16,103 nt of DNA from assembly GCA_002315275.1 (NCBI GenBank), contig DCGN01000162.1:9456-25558 (forward strand). The letters run 5' to 3'. Below are positions 7,905 to 14,749 of this stretch, one piece after another. A program made the translations under genes and the position numbers. Each line of letters starts with the position of its first letter. The stretch's first letter is position 1. Below the pieces are notes generated by a model. The model saw only the letters and a program-made list of their open reading frames with translations, was not told where the DNA came from and did not search any database. Origin of the DNA: Clostridiales bacterium UBA1777. Lineage in GTDB: Bacteria > Bacillota > Clostridia > Oscillospirales > Oscillospiraceae.

Positions 7905-8133
7905 GAATGCATACAGGTATTTCCTCTTGCAAATTGTTAATATTATATACATACTAAGTGAATGCAAATGGCGTATAATACCGCAAAATGTGCGAAAGAC
8001 GGCGTTAACCGAAATGCAAATAATTAGAACGCAAAATGTAACGAAAATAATCAAAATGATAAATTTTAAATAATATTAATGGCCGAATTCTTGATAATTA
8101 AGAGAAAATCGGAATTTTTTGTGCAAATTAATA
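7905..8133. other. AT-rich control region upstream of the phosphoglycosyl transferase
   Basis: The space between 7825 and 8251 is the longest gene-free stretch here. After the terminator it turns sharply AT-rich. It contains four copies of TGCAAAT (near 7928 as TTGCAAATT, at 7963-7969, 8015-8021 and near 8122 as GTGCAAATT), the repeat pair listed separately, and a stray TATAAT at 7974-7979 without a matching -35. Only tiny frames without ribosome sites occur, such as a 16-codon one from 7908. It looks like regulatory DNA rather than a missed gene. Confidence 0.5.
7961..8039. repeat. Imperfect direct repeat of a two-part motif
   Basis: AATGCAAAT (7961-7969) and CGCAAAATGT (7982-7991, followed by GCGAAA) recur in the same order as AATGCAAAT (8013-8021) and CGCAAAATGT (8030-8039, followed by AACGAAAA). 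The copies are about 50 bases apart, roughly five helical turns, with 12 and 8 bases between the two parts. The arrangement suggests paired protein-binding sites upstream of the promoter at 8134-8162. Confidence 0.5.
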
Positions 8134-8162
8134 TGTACAAACAAGTGCTTATGTGGTATAAT
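8134..8162 (+). promoter_or_regulatory. Extended -10 promoter of the phosphoglycosyl transferase operon
   Basis: TATAAT at 8157-8162 preceded by TGG at 8154-8156 (extended -10), with a weak -35 TGTACA at 8134-8139 (four of six) 17 bases upstream. Transcription should start near 8169, giving a leader of about 83 bases. The 15 bases TATGTGGTATAATAT (8150-8164) occur again, on the other strand, at the methyltransferase promoter (14630-14616). Confidence 0.75.
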
Positions 8163-8168
8163 ATGCTA

Positions 8169-8251
8169 ATAGAATAGATAGGATATGCACGATTAGGTGC
8201 ACAGACCGACAGCAGGAGGAGCGCCTCATCGACGCGGAAAAAAGGATAAAG
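8169..8251 (+). other. 5' leader with a hairpin and an unattached Shine-Dalgarno sequence
   Basis: The leader has a short stem TGCAC (8186-8190) with GTGCA (8197-8201), and a perfect AGGAGGA at 8214-8220 that lies 31 bases before the ATG, too far to serve it. No ATG, GTG or TTG follows it at a usable distance. GAGG (8216-8219) can fold back on CCTC (8224-8227). The start codon at 8252 has only AAAGGA at 8241-8246. Confidence 0.4.
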
Positions 8252-8902
8252 ATGTATAGCATATTAAAAAGAATTTTTGATATTATTATATCTGTGACAG
8301 CGCTTGTTGTACTGTCTCCCGTATTTCTTATCGTTTCTGTCCTCGTAAAGAAAGAGGACGGAGGAAGCGTTTTCTATGTCCATAGAAGGCTCGGCATTCA
8401 CAAAAAAGAGATCAATGTTGTCAAATTCAGAAGCATGAAGGATACCGCCGAGCCGATAGAGAAGCTGCTTTCTCCCGAAGAGTATGAGCAGTTTGTCAAG
8501 GAATATAAGCTCGATAACGACCCGAGGATCACAAAGATCGGCAAGTTTATCCGCAAGACGTATATCGATGAGATCCCGCAGTTCGTCAATGTTCTTCAGG
8601 GCAGAATGAGCATCGTCGGCCCGCGCCCGATACTTAGGGAAGAGCTTGTGAACTATACGGAGGCAGAGCAGGAGATGCTCTATTCCGTTATGCCCGGTAT
8701 GACGGGCTACTGGCAGTCCTACGGGCACGATGTCGCCGATTATACCGGAGGAAAAAGACAGCAGATGGAGCTTTACTATGCAGAGAACGCATCACTCCTG
8801 CTGGATGCAAAGATATTGTTTAAGACAGCGGCGCTGATAATATCATGCGTTATCGGCGCAATCACCGGAGCAAAAAAGAAGCAAAGCACGCCATGCACCT
8901 GA
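8252..8902 (+). CDS. Monotopic phosphoglycosyl transferase (bacterial sugar transferase, PF02397)
   Basis: Transfers a phospho-sugar from a nucleotide sugar to undecaprenyl phosphate at the inner face of the membrane, the first step in making a surface glycan. The 216-residue product is the small form without the extra transmembrane domain of WbaP/WcaJ. Residues about 8-32 (FDIIISVTALVVLSPVFLIV) are the re-entrant membrane helix with its Ser-Pro break. VVKFRSM (56-62), the catalytic Asp-Glu pair in YIDEIPQ (D106 E107) and SIVGPRP (120-126) are all present, so it should be active. GMTGYWQ follows as in the family. The ATG is preceded by AAAGGA. The tail is Lys-rich after a hydrophobic stretch. 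It is co-transcribed with the DUF4012 gene 40 bases downstream. The sugar cannot be told from sequence, and no glycosyltransferases, flippase or polymerase are nearby. Confidence 0.93.
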   Translation: MYSILKRIFDIIISVTALVVLSPVFLIVSVLVKKEDGGSVFYVHRRLGIHKKEINVVKFRSMKDTAEPIEKLLSPEEYEQFVKEYKLDNDPRITKIGKFIRKTYIDEIPQFVNVLQGRMSIVGPRPILREELVNYTEAEQEMLYSVMPGMTGYWQSYGHDVADYTGGKRQQMELYYAENASLLLDAKILFKTAALIISCVIGAITGAKKKQSTPCT

Positions 8903-8942
8903 AAAAGTAATTTCTTTTGCATTGCATACAGAGGTTTTATTA

Positions 8943-10904
8943 ATGAGTGAAAAAGATATGAAATCACAATATACCGTGCCTGACAGCGATGCCGCCGGGA
9001 CACATGAGGACGAGCTTACACGCGGAAAGAAGATATTCAGCGGGGAGGAGCATCTCGTGCAGCCGGGAAAGGCAGAGAAAAAGAAGAAAAAGAAAAAATC
9101 CGGAGAGATAAACGTTGTTCGCGTAAGGCTGACGACGATCGCCGTTATGCTCGGACTTGTGATCGTCGGAGGCCTGTTCGGACTTAAATATATCAATCAG
9201 GTCAAAGCGGGAGAGGCCGAGATAAGCGAAGGAGTCAAGTCGAGCTTAAAGAGCATCGCCAACAATACCGAAATCATGCAGTATGCCAAGGGCATGAAAA
9301 ATGACCTCAAGCAGGTGCTCGAGTGCATAAAGGCAAAGGATGTTGACGGGGCTGAGGCCGCCGAGCTCTCTATGAAGAAGAATCTTGCCGAGCTGAAAAA
9401 GTGCCTTGATCCCGATTCTCTTACAGCAAAGGCGCTCGGAGCTGTTGCGGGAAGCCAGCTTGAATCTGCAAATAAGCTTATAGATATTGCAGAAAGAGGT
9501 ACGGCAGACCTGCTTGATCCGATGATCGCGCTTATGAAGCAGTATCCGCTCACAGAGCTCAAGGTTGACGGCGGCTTTAATACAACGCTTATGATCGAAT
9601 ACATTGCGTTTCTCGAAAAGTCGCTGCCCGAGATAGAGCAGATAATCGGAGAGCTTAACTCGGTTGACGTTTCGCTTTTCGATACTGACGGTAAGATAGC
9701 AGAATACACGGAAAAGATAACGAATCTTTATAATACTTACTCTCCGTATATCGAGTATCTGCCTCCCATTAAGGCGCTTCTCGGCGGCGGTGAGGACAGA
9801 CTGTACATATTTGCGGCGCAGAACTCTGCGGAGATACGCTCCTCCGGCGGCTTCCCCGGCGCCTGCGGCACGATCAGGATCAAGGACGGCGTTCTGAAGA
9901 TTTCCGATTTTACCTCGTGCTACAATATGTTCTACTTCAACGCCCCCTATACCGCATATGTTACGGATCTCGAAAACAAGCTTTTCAACCACAAGCTCGA
10001 GGCCACATGGGATTCTGACTTCTGCCCTGATTTCGAGCGAGTTGCAGAGATCTGGACTCTCGGATATGAGGATAGAAACGGCGAAATGCCGGACGGCGTT
10101 ATCTCTGCAACACCTGTTATTATCCAGAGGTTGCTGTCCTTCCTCGGAAGCATAACTCTTTCGGACGGAACAGAGCTTAACGGTGAAAATGCAACGAAGT
10201 TCCTTGAGCATGACGTTTACTTCAAGTACCTGTCGGACAGCTCTCAGGCAAGCGCAGACTATGTTGACCAACTCTTTGCGGAGACGGCAAAAACAACGCT
10301 GAGCCTGCTGATGTCTACCTTCGATTTCGGCCATCTGACTGACTATCTTGCCTTCTTCCTCGAAAGCGTGGCGGACAGAACGCTCATGGTTTATCTCAGA
10401 GATGAAGAAGAACAGCAACTTATCCGCGATGCGGGCTGGGCGGCAACGCTGAACAATGACCCGATGAACCCCGAGCTCGGCGTATTCGTAAGCAGCTGCG
10501 CGGCAAGCAAAATGGGCTGGTTCCTTGATATTGATACGCAGATAGGTACCCCCACCGAGAACGGCGACGGTACAAAGTCCTACGATTGCTCGATAACCTT
10601 CTCGAACGCGATATCGTTTGAGGAGGCCTGCACGGGCGGATTCTATATTATCGGTATGTACAACGGCGGCATCAATGTATACTACTACATTATTGCTCCC
10701 GCAGGCGCTACTATCGATTATGTCAGCTCAACGGGCTACAAGGGCATCGCCAGAGAGACCTACGAGGGACACAATATAGCATATATGCTTGACGAGACGG
10801 TCTGGTACAACTCCACGGTCACGATCAATATCGGCATCACGACTGCCCCCGGCGCAAACGATATGGGCTATATGCAGACACCGACGATGACGGCATACAG
10901 ATAA
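8943..10904 (+). CDS. Membrane-anchored DUF4012 family protein
   Basis: A 653-residue protein with unknown biochemical function. Residues 1-60 are polar, with a run of seven lysines at 46-52; a single hydrophobic segment at about 63-84 (TTIAVMLGLVIVGGLFGL) should anchor it with the large remainder outside. Residues 90-280 are mainly helical and charged. The DUF4012 core begins near 281 with DRLYIFAAQNSAEIRSSGGF and continues as GTIRIKDGVLKISDF, the recognisable family block. The C-terminal 90 residues look beta-rich, with many Tyr and Gly. The start at 8943 is preferred over the in-frame ATG at 8922 because AGAGG at 8931-8935 is correctly spaced for it. DUF4012 genes are often found beside sugar transferases and polysaccharide genes, so a role in export, attachment or assembly of the glycan begun by the upstream enzyme is a reasonable inference. 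Family call is good; role unproven. Confidence 0.85.
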   Translation: MSEKDMKSQYTVPDSDAAGTHEDELTRGKKIFSGEEHLVQPGKAEKKKKKKKSGEINVVRVRLTTIAVMLGLVIVGGLFGLKYINQVKAGEAEISEGVKSSLKSIANNTEIMQYAKGMKNDLKQVLECIKAKDVDGAEAAELSMKKNLAELKKCLDPDSLTAKALGAVAGSQLESANKLIDIAERGTADLLDPMIALMKQYPLTELKVDGGFNTTLMIEYIAFLEKSLPEIEQIIGELNSVDVSLFDTDGKIAEYTEKITNLYNTYSPYIEYLPPIKALLGGGEDRLYIFAAQNSAEIRSSGGFPGACGTIRIKDGVLKISDFTSCYNMFYFNAPYTAYVTDLENKLFNHKLEATWDSDFCPDFERVAEIWTLGYEDRNGEMPDGVISATPVIIQRLLSFLGSITLSDGTELNGENATKFLEHDVYFKYLSDSSQASADYVDQLFAETAKTTLSLLMSTFDFGHLTDYLAFFLESVADRTLMVYLRDEEEQQLIRDAGWAATLNNDPMNPELGVFVSSCAASKMGWFLDIDTQIGTPTENGDGTKSYDCSITFSNAISFEEACTGGFYIIGMYNGGINVYYYIIAPAGATIDYVSSTGYKGIARETYEGHNIAYMLDETVWYNSTVTINIGITTAPGANDMGYMQTPTMTAYR

Positions 10905-10910
10905 AACAAA

Positions 10911-10946
10911 TCAGCTCCGAGGCTGTCTGAACTGCTTCGGAGTTGA
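10911..10946 (+). other. Long hairpin after the DUF4012 gene, without a T-run
   Basis: TCAGCTCCGAGGC (10911-10923) pairs with GCTTCGGAGTTGA (10934-10946) over 13 positions including two G-T pairs, with a 10-base loop. It begins six bases after the stop codon and lacks a T-tract, so it may stabilise the 3' end of the message or help the terminator just downstream. Confidence 0.6.
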
Positions 10947-10967
10947 TAAGCCTATACGGAATGAAAA

Positions 10968-11005
10968 CGGAGCGCACAGCTTAAAACGATGCGCTCCGAT
11001 TTTTT
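10968..11005. terminator. Bidirectional terminator between DUF4012 gene and degV
   Basis: A perfect 9-base-pair stem CGGAGCGCA (10968-10976) with TGCGCTCCG (10990-10998) and a 13-base loop. TTTTTT follows on the plus strand at 11000-11005; AAAA at 10964-10967 gives TTTT for minus-strand transcripts. The plus-strand T-run overlaps the degV stop codon (11006-11004). Confidence 0.85.
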
Positions 11006-11885
11006 ATATTCTTCTTTCGCCGCAGAGATAGAACACCGTGAGAAGACCGGGACCGCAATGGGCGCCGATGACAACGCCGAGGCTTGTTATAGTGATCTCT
11101 CCGAGGTGAGGAAAGGCCTTCCGCACCTCGTCACGGACGAATTCGGCATCGGCAAGGCAGTCGGCGTGGAGAATGTGCATCTCGGCATCGGAGCAGTCAA
11201 CCTCGGATAGATCGGCCTTTATGCTGTCGATAATGCTTGCGAGAGCGGCTTTCCTTCCGCGCACCTTCTTTGCGACATCAAGCGTACCGCCGTCCGGAAC
11301 ATAGAGCACCGGCTTGACGGAGAGAATGGAACCGACAAGCGCGGAGGCATTGGAGACTCTGCCTCCGGCCTTGAGATAGTTTAGATCGTCGACCGTGAAG
11401 CGGTGGGCGATTTTGAGCTTGTTCGCTTCGCCCCAGGCTATGACCTCGTCATAGCTCATGCCGGCCTCCATGCGGCTGACCATATTGGCAACGAGCGTGC
11501 CGAGGCCGCCGGAAATGCAGAGCGTATCCATAACGTAGAGCTTCCTGTCGGGGTGATCCTGCCTGGCAAGGTCTGCGCCGATAAGTGCCTTTTGGTACGA
11601 AACGGACATCTTCTGCGACATATCGAGGAAGATGACATCCTTGCCTGTGGAGAGCAGGGAGGAGAAAAAGTCACAATAGAGATACTCGTTTATCATAGAG
11701 GTCTTAAGCCTGTCTCCCGCACGCATACCCTCATATATGCGCTGTCTTGATTCCTCGCGGCAGTCATCCTCAAAAAGCTCCTCGCCTATCGTGAAGGAAT
11801 AGCTGAGAAAGGGGATACCGTGTGCATCAAGATATGTTCTCGGAAGGTCTGACGTTGAAGTTGTGGCTATAATATAATCTGACAT
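11004..11885 (-). CDS. DegV family fatty-acid-binding protein (FakB-like)
   Basis: DegV proteins hold a fatty acid; the FakB members present it to the kinase FakA for phosphorylation and use in phospholipid synthesis. The 293-residue length is typical. Family features seen: TSTSDLP at 9-15, the Thr-Ser pair in RLKTS (T62 S63) that in FakB contacts the carboxylate, the loop MSQKMSVSYQKA (89-100), LKAGGRVSN (171-179), KPVLYVPDG (191-199) and GAHCGPG (274-280). AGAGG lies eight bases before the ATG and a good promoter precedes it. The gene stands alone and no fakA is in the window. Whether it serves FakA or another partner cannot be seen. It converges on the DUF4012 gene and diverges from the WYL regulator. 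Confidence 0.93.
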   Translation of the reverse strand: MSDYIIATTSTSDLPRTYLDAHGIPFLSYSFTIGEELFEDDCREESRQRIYEGMRAGDRLKTSMINEYLYCDFFSSLLSTGKDVIFLDMSQKMSVSYQKALIGADLARQDHPDRKLYVMDTLCISGGLGTLVANMVSRMEAGMSYDEVIAWGEANKLKIAHRFTVDDLNYLKAGGRVSNASALVGSILSVKPVLYVPDGGTLDVAKKVRGRKAALASIIDSIKADLSEVDCSDAEMHILHADCLADAEFVRDEVRKAFPHLGEITITSLGVVIGAHCGPGLLTVFYLCGERRI

Positions 11886-11918
11886 GGCTGAAACCTCTTT
11901 TATGATAAAACTGAAAAT

Positions 11919-11947
11919 ATCATACTACACCGGCGCGCTAATATCAA
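11919..11947 (-). promoter_or_regulatory. Sigma-A promoter of degV
   Basis: On the minus strand TTGATA (11947-11942, five of six) and TATGAT (11924-11919, five of six) are separated by 17 bases. Transcription should start near 11912, giving a leader of about 27 bases. Confidence 0.75.
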
Positions 11948-12025
11948 CCTAAAAGAAAAAACTTTAAATAATTTAAGCAAATGTTAATAATATTGGAAAA
12001 TCCATGAATTTAGGCGGCGATATAC

Positions 12026-12054
12026 TTGCCCTTCGGCTCGAAAAAAAGTATAAT
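12026..12054 (+). promoter_or_regulatory. Sigma-A promoter of the WYL regulator
   Basis: TTGCCC (12026-12031, four of six), a 17-base spacer and a perfect TATAAT (12049-12054). Transcription should start near 12061, leaving a leader of about 29 bases before the ATG at 12090. Confidence 0.7.
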
Positions 12055-12089
12055 GTTTGCAAATACCATATCTTCGGGAGGGTGTAACT

Positions 12090-13079
12090 ATGGCAAGAAG
12101 CGAAAATCAGAAGCTCAAGCTGACTTATCTTGAGAAGATGCTACGCGAGGAAACGGACGAGGAGCACGGCCTCACTATGCCGGAGATCATATCGGGGCTT
12201 GAAAAATACGGCGTGAACGCGGACAGAAAGACGGTCTATGCCGACGTTGAGGAGCTTCGCAGCTATGGGCTCGACATCGTAACCGAGAAGGACGGCAGGA
12301 GAACAGTATATAAGCTTGCCTCGAGAGAGTTTGAGCTTCCGGAGCTGAAGCTGCTTGTTGATACGGTGCAGTCGTCCAAGTTCATAACGGAAAACAAATC
12401 AAGGCAGCTTATAAAAAAGCTTGAGTCGCTCGTAAGCGTGCACGAGGCGAAGCAGCTCCACAGACAGGTGCTGATATCCGGGCGCATTAAGACGATGAAC
12501 GAGAGCATATATTACAATGTAGACAAGCTGCACACGGCGATAAACGGCAACAAAAAGATAAAGTTCAGGTATTTCAACTGGAATCTCAGCAAGCAGGAGG
12601 AGTACAGACATGACGGAGCGTTTTACACCGTCAGCCCGTGGCACCTCAGATGGGATGACGAGAACTACTATCTGATCGCGTATGATGATCGGTCCGATAA
12701 GCTCAAGCACTACAGAGTCGATAAGATGAAGAACATCATGCTTGTCGATGCACCGAGAGAGGGGCAGAAGCTTATCAGATCGCTCGATCTGACGGACTAT
12801 ACGAAGCAGCTGTTCGGTATGTTCGGCGGAAAAGCGCAGCGCGTTGAACTCGAGTGCGAGAACGGCCTCATAGGCGTTATGATAGACCGCTTCGGCAAGG
12901 ATATCCCCGTTATCAAGGCTGACGGGGAGCATTTCAAGACGTACGTCAACGTTGCGGTGAGCCCGCAGTTTCTCGGATGGGTGGCAAGCATGTGCGGCGG
13001 GGTGAAGGTGCTGTCGCCGGAAGGCGTCGCGGAGGATATGAAGGAGCTCTCGGTAAAGCTCTTTAAGCAGTATGAATGA
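12090..13079 (+). CDS. WYL-domain transcriptional regulator
   Basis: A DNA-binding regulator of 329 residues. Residues about 10-62 form a winged helix-turn-helix with TMPEIISGLEKYGVNADRKT and VYADVEELRSYGLDI. The WYL domain spans about 140-220, with KIKFRYFNW, SPWHLRWDDENYYLIAYD (YYLIAY 193-198) and HYRVDKM; the C-terminal WCX extension is about 245-325. WYL domains bind ligands, often nucleic acid or nucleotides, and change the regulator's DNA affinity. The start at 12090 is chosen over an in-frame ATG at 12057 because GGGAGGGTG (12076-12084) sits just upstream and the TATAAT box overlaps the region before 12057. No defence or DNA-repair genes, the common WYL partners, lie nearby. Divergent degV and its own promoter are the nearest possible targets. 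Confidence 0.92.
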   Translation: MARSENQKLKLTYLEKMLREETDEEHGLTMPEIISGLEKYGVNADRKTVYADVEELRSYGLDIVTEKDGRRTVYKLASREFELPELKLLVDTVQSSKFITENKSRQLIKKLESLVSVHEAKQLHRQVLISGRIKTMNESIYYNVDKLHTAINGNKKIKFRYFNWNLSKQEEYRHDGAFYTVSPWHLRWDDENYYLIAYDDRSDKLKHYRVDKMKNIMLVDAPREGQKLIRSLDLTDYTKQLFGMFGGKAQRVELECENGLIGVMIDRFGKDIPVIKADGEHFKTYVNVAVSPQFLGWVASMCGGVKVLSPEGVAEDMKELSVKLFKQYE

Positions 13080-13081
13080 AT

Positions 13082-13118
13082 AATCAGGCCGCGGGTGACT
13101 ATGACCCGAGGCCTGATT
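13082..13118. terminator. Shared terminator hairpin between convergent genes
   Basis: AATCAGGCC (13082-13090) pairs with GGCCTGATT (13110-13118); inside, after a G-A mismatch, CGGGT pairs with ACCCG, leaving a 7-base loop. The flanks are only A/T-rich on either side, with no long T-run. It lies between the WYL gene stop (13079) and the DUF364 gene stop (13130), so it probably serves both directions. Confidence 0.7.
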
Positions 13119-13129
13119 TGCAGCTTATA

Positions 13130-13870
13130 TTATTTCGTCAATCTGAAGGACGGACCCCAGCTGTAGGGTGACTTTCGTGCGGACTGCGCCGCACACGAAA
13201 GGGCGGCGGCCTCATCCGTGACGGCCATGCCGGCTATCATATCTAGCCCCATGTCCAGAAGCCCCGGCCAAAGAGGGACGCTCGGCCCCGTTAGGACGGT
13301 ATATGCGTTTTCGCAGAGCTCTATGACGCGCGGGAGCGTCTTGTTGATTATGGCGCTGCCGGTTATGAGAACGATATCGCACTTCGGGAGGAGAAGCTCC
13401 GCGGCAGAGTCGGGATAATCACCCGGCTTCGGTTCACGCTCGAGAATGATGACCTCCTTCGCGTCGCGATGGAGCGTATCCGAGCCCTTGAGATGGCCGA
13501 CGAAGCCGACGGTCTTCCCCTTGAAATCGAGCCCGTTGGTGTAATGTGTGTCATGGTCGCACTCAGCGCCTAGGAGCTTGATGCGCTCGGGTGTGTTGAG
13601 AGCACAGTTTGCCGCGGCAAGGGCAAAGCTTGCCTCGCGGAAGTTCCAGCTGCCGACAGCGGCCGCGGCCTCGCGCAGAGTAAGACCCACAGTATCGCCC
13701 TCACACATCGGAGGAATGCTGTCACAATCGGTGGCCATGGCTATGCCGCAGCGGCCTCCCGCACAAACGACGGCCCAGCCGCCGCCGAAATCGGCGGATA
13801 CGATGGGCGCATCGCTGTCAACGGCAGACGAGATGCCGTTATAGAGAGAGTAAAACTTTTCGCAATTCAT
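13130..13870 (-). CDS. DUF4213/DUF364 protein (putative heavy-metal chelation family)
   Basis: A 246-residue protein with an N-terminal DUF4213 domain (about 1-95, including GLTLREAAAAVGSWNFREA) and a C-terminal Rossmann-like DUF364 domain (PF04016; about 105-240). In the latter TVGFVGHL (120-127) is the first Rossmann turn, followed by VIILEREPKPGD, CDIVLITGSAIINKTL and TVLTGPSVPLWP, all typical of the family. A crystal structure of a Desulfitobacterium member led to the suggestion of a metal-binding or chelating active site; the true reaction is unknown. The ATG overlaps the end of the methyltransferase gene by four bases, so it is translated by coupling. No own promoter is apparent. The window offers no other metal-transport gene. 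Confidence 0.88.
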   Translation of the reverse strand: MNCEKFYSLYNGISSAVDSDAPIVSADFGGGWAVVCAGGRCGIAMATDCDSIPPMCEGDTVGLTLREAAAAVGSWNFREASFALAAANCALNTPERIKLLGAECDHDTHYTNGLDFKGKTVGFVGHLKGSDTLHRDAKEVIILEREPKPGDYPDSAAELLLPKCDIVLITGSAIINKTLPRVIELCENAYTVLTGPSVPLWPGLLDMGLDMIAGMAVTDEAAALSCAAQSARKSPYSWGPSFRLTK

Positions 13871-14562
13871 GGCGTGATCACAAACATGCCGAAGTGGCGG
13901 GTCTTGGGGGTGAAGAGGGGATAGTCTTTGCGGCCGGTTTCGACGACTATGTCCTTCGTGTGGGCGAGAAGCTCTTCGTCGGTGGCCTTGCCGGAGAAGG
14001 TGCGGGTGTAATCGAGCGCTTCCTCAAAGCTTCTGTGCGGCTGACCGAAATCGAGGGCGAGGCGCTCAAGAGAGTAGCTGACGCCGTGCTCATCAAGCCA
14101 TGCGCAGGTATCCTCAACGTTGCTGCATTTTCTGATCATGAACTTGTTCATCTTGAGCGTCTTGGGCACGTCATGCGTAAGCAGGATAACGCGCTTGTTC
14201 GCGCGGGGCAGATAGTCGAGCGCGGCCATGGCAGGTGTGGCATGGAACAGGGCGAGAACGGTGTCCCATCTGCCCATGAACTTGCCGCCGTCGGCACAGT
14301 GCGCCTCGATGGGGAGCTGCTCCTTTTTGACGCGGGCGTTTATATAATTGACAGCCCACTGAGAGAGGTCTACGCAGCAGATGCTTTTGACGGACCTGAT
14401 AAGCTCAAAGTCCACGAGGCCGAGGCCGCAGCCCATATCGCAGACAGTCTCATCCTCTCCGATATACTTTAGAAGAAGCTCGGATAACAGCCTGTTATAG
14501 CCTGTGTATTCGGATGCGTTTTCCATCCATGCGCAGGTCTTTTCGTTCCATTCGAAATGCAT
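13867..14562 (-). CDS. Class I SAM-dependent methyltransferase
   Basis: A 231-residue enzyme with the SAM-binding motif I VCDMGCGLGLVDFEL (40-54) and an acidic end of beta-2 in CCVDLS (D65) that would hold the ribose of SAM. Motif IV is blurred: ALFHATPAM stands where a catalytic NPPY or similar would be in N-methyltransferases, so a DNA or protein N-methyltransferase is unlikely. The C-terminal half has family-specific sequence such as LDFGQPHRSFEEALDYT and ends with RKDYPLFTPKTRHFGMFVI. AAAGGAG lies seven bases before the ATG. It is the first gene of a two-gene operon with the DUF364 gene (four-base overlap), so the two probably act in one small-molecule or cofactor pathway. Substrate unknown. 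Confidence 0.88.
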   Translation of the reverse strand: MHFEWNEKTCAWMENASEYTGYNRLLSELLLKYIGEDETVCDMGCGLGLVDFELIRSVKSICCVDLSQWAVNYINARVKKEQLPIEAHCADGGKFMGRWDTVLALFHATPAMAALDYLPRANKRVILLTHDVPKTLKMNKFMIRKCSNVEDTCAWLDEHGVSYSLERLALDFGQPHRSFEEALDYTRTFSGKATDEELLAHTKDIVVETGRKDYPLFTPKTRHFGMFVITP

Positions 14563-14615
14563 TGTAAAACTCCTTTACATAGCGCGTTACAGCGTACAAA
14601 TATATGTTATACACA

Positions 14616-14646
14616 ATATTATACCACATATGAACGAAAATGTAAG
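14616..14646 (-). promoter_or_regulatory. Extended -10 promoter of the methyltransferase-DUF364 operon
   Basis: On the minus strand TATAAT (14623-14618) is preceded by TGG (14626-14624), with CTTACA (14646-14641, four of six) 17 bases further up. The -10 neighbourhood is identical over 15 bases to that of the phosphoglycosyl transferase promoter at 8150-8164. Confidence 0.75.
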
Positions 14647-14749
14647 CATAAAATCAAGATTTGCTGAAACTGTTTATTATGACTGCAATTAACGGAAAAT
14701 AGGCCGAAATATTTGAAAAATATGATAACGAGTATTTTTTAAATAGTAT

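Noticed and set aside
7905..8040. Repeats considered as a CRISPR array or attachment site
   Set aside because: Only two imperfect short units with non-spacer-like distances, no cas genes, no integrase or tRNA nearby.
8922..8942. Earlier ATG for the DUF4012 gene
   Set aside because: No ribosome site precedes it, whereas AGAGG is correctly placed for the ATG at 8943.
9246..10418. 390-codon open frame antisense to the DUF4012 gene
   Set aside because: The plus strand encodes a recognisable family with promoter, ribosome site and operon partner; the antisense frame has no ribosome site or known motif and overlaps it fully.
12057..12089. Earlier ATG for the WYL regulator
   Set aside because: It begins next to the -10 box, at or before the probable transcription start, and lacks a ribosome site; the ATG at 12090 has GGGAGGGTG.
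12090..13079. WYL protein considered as a marker of a defence island
   Set aside because: Neighbours are degV and a metabolic-type operon; no nuclease, helicase, methylase-restriction or toxin gene is present.
13894..14472. 192-codon plus-strand frame opposite the methyltransferase
   Set aside because: The minus strand carries the SAM motif and a proper ribosome site; the plus frame has no start signal or recognisable domain.
13867..14562. Methyltransferase considered as a DNA modification enzyme
   Set aside because: No NPPY-like catalytic motif, no target-recognition domain, and coupling to DUF364 points to small-molecule chemistry.
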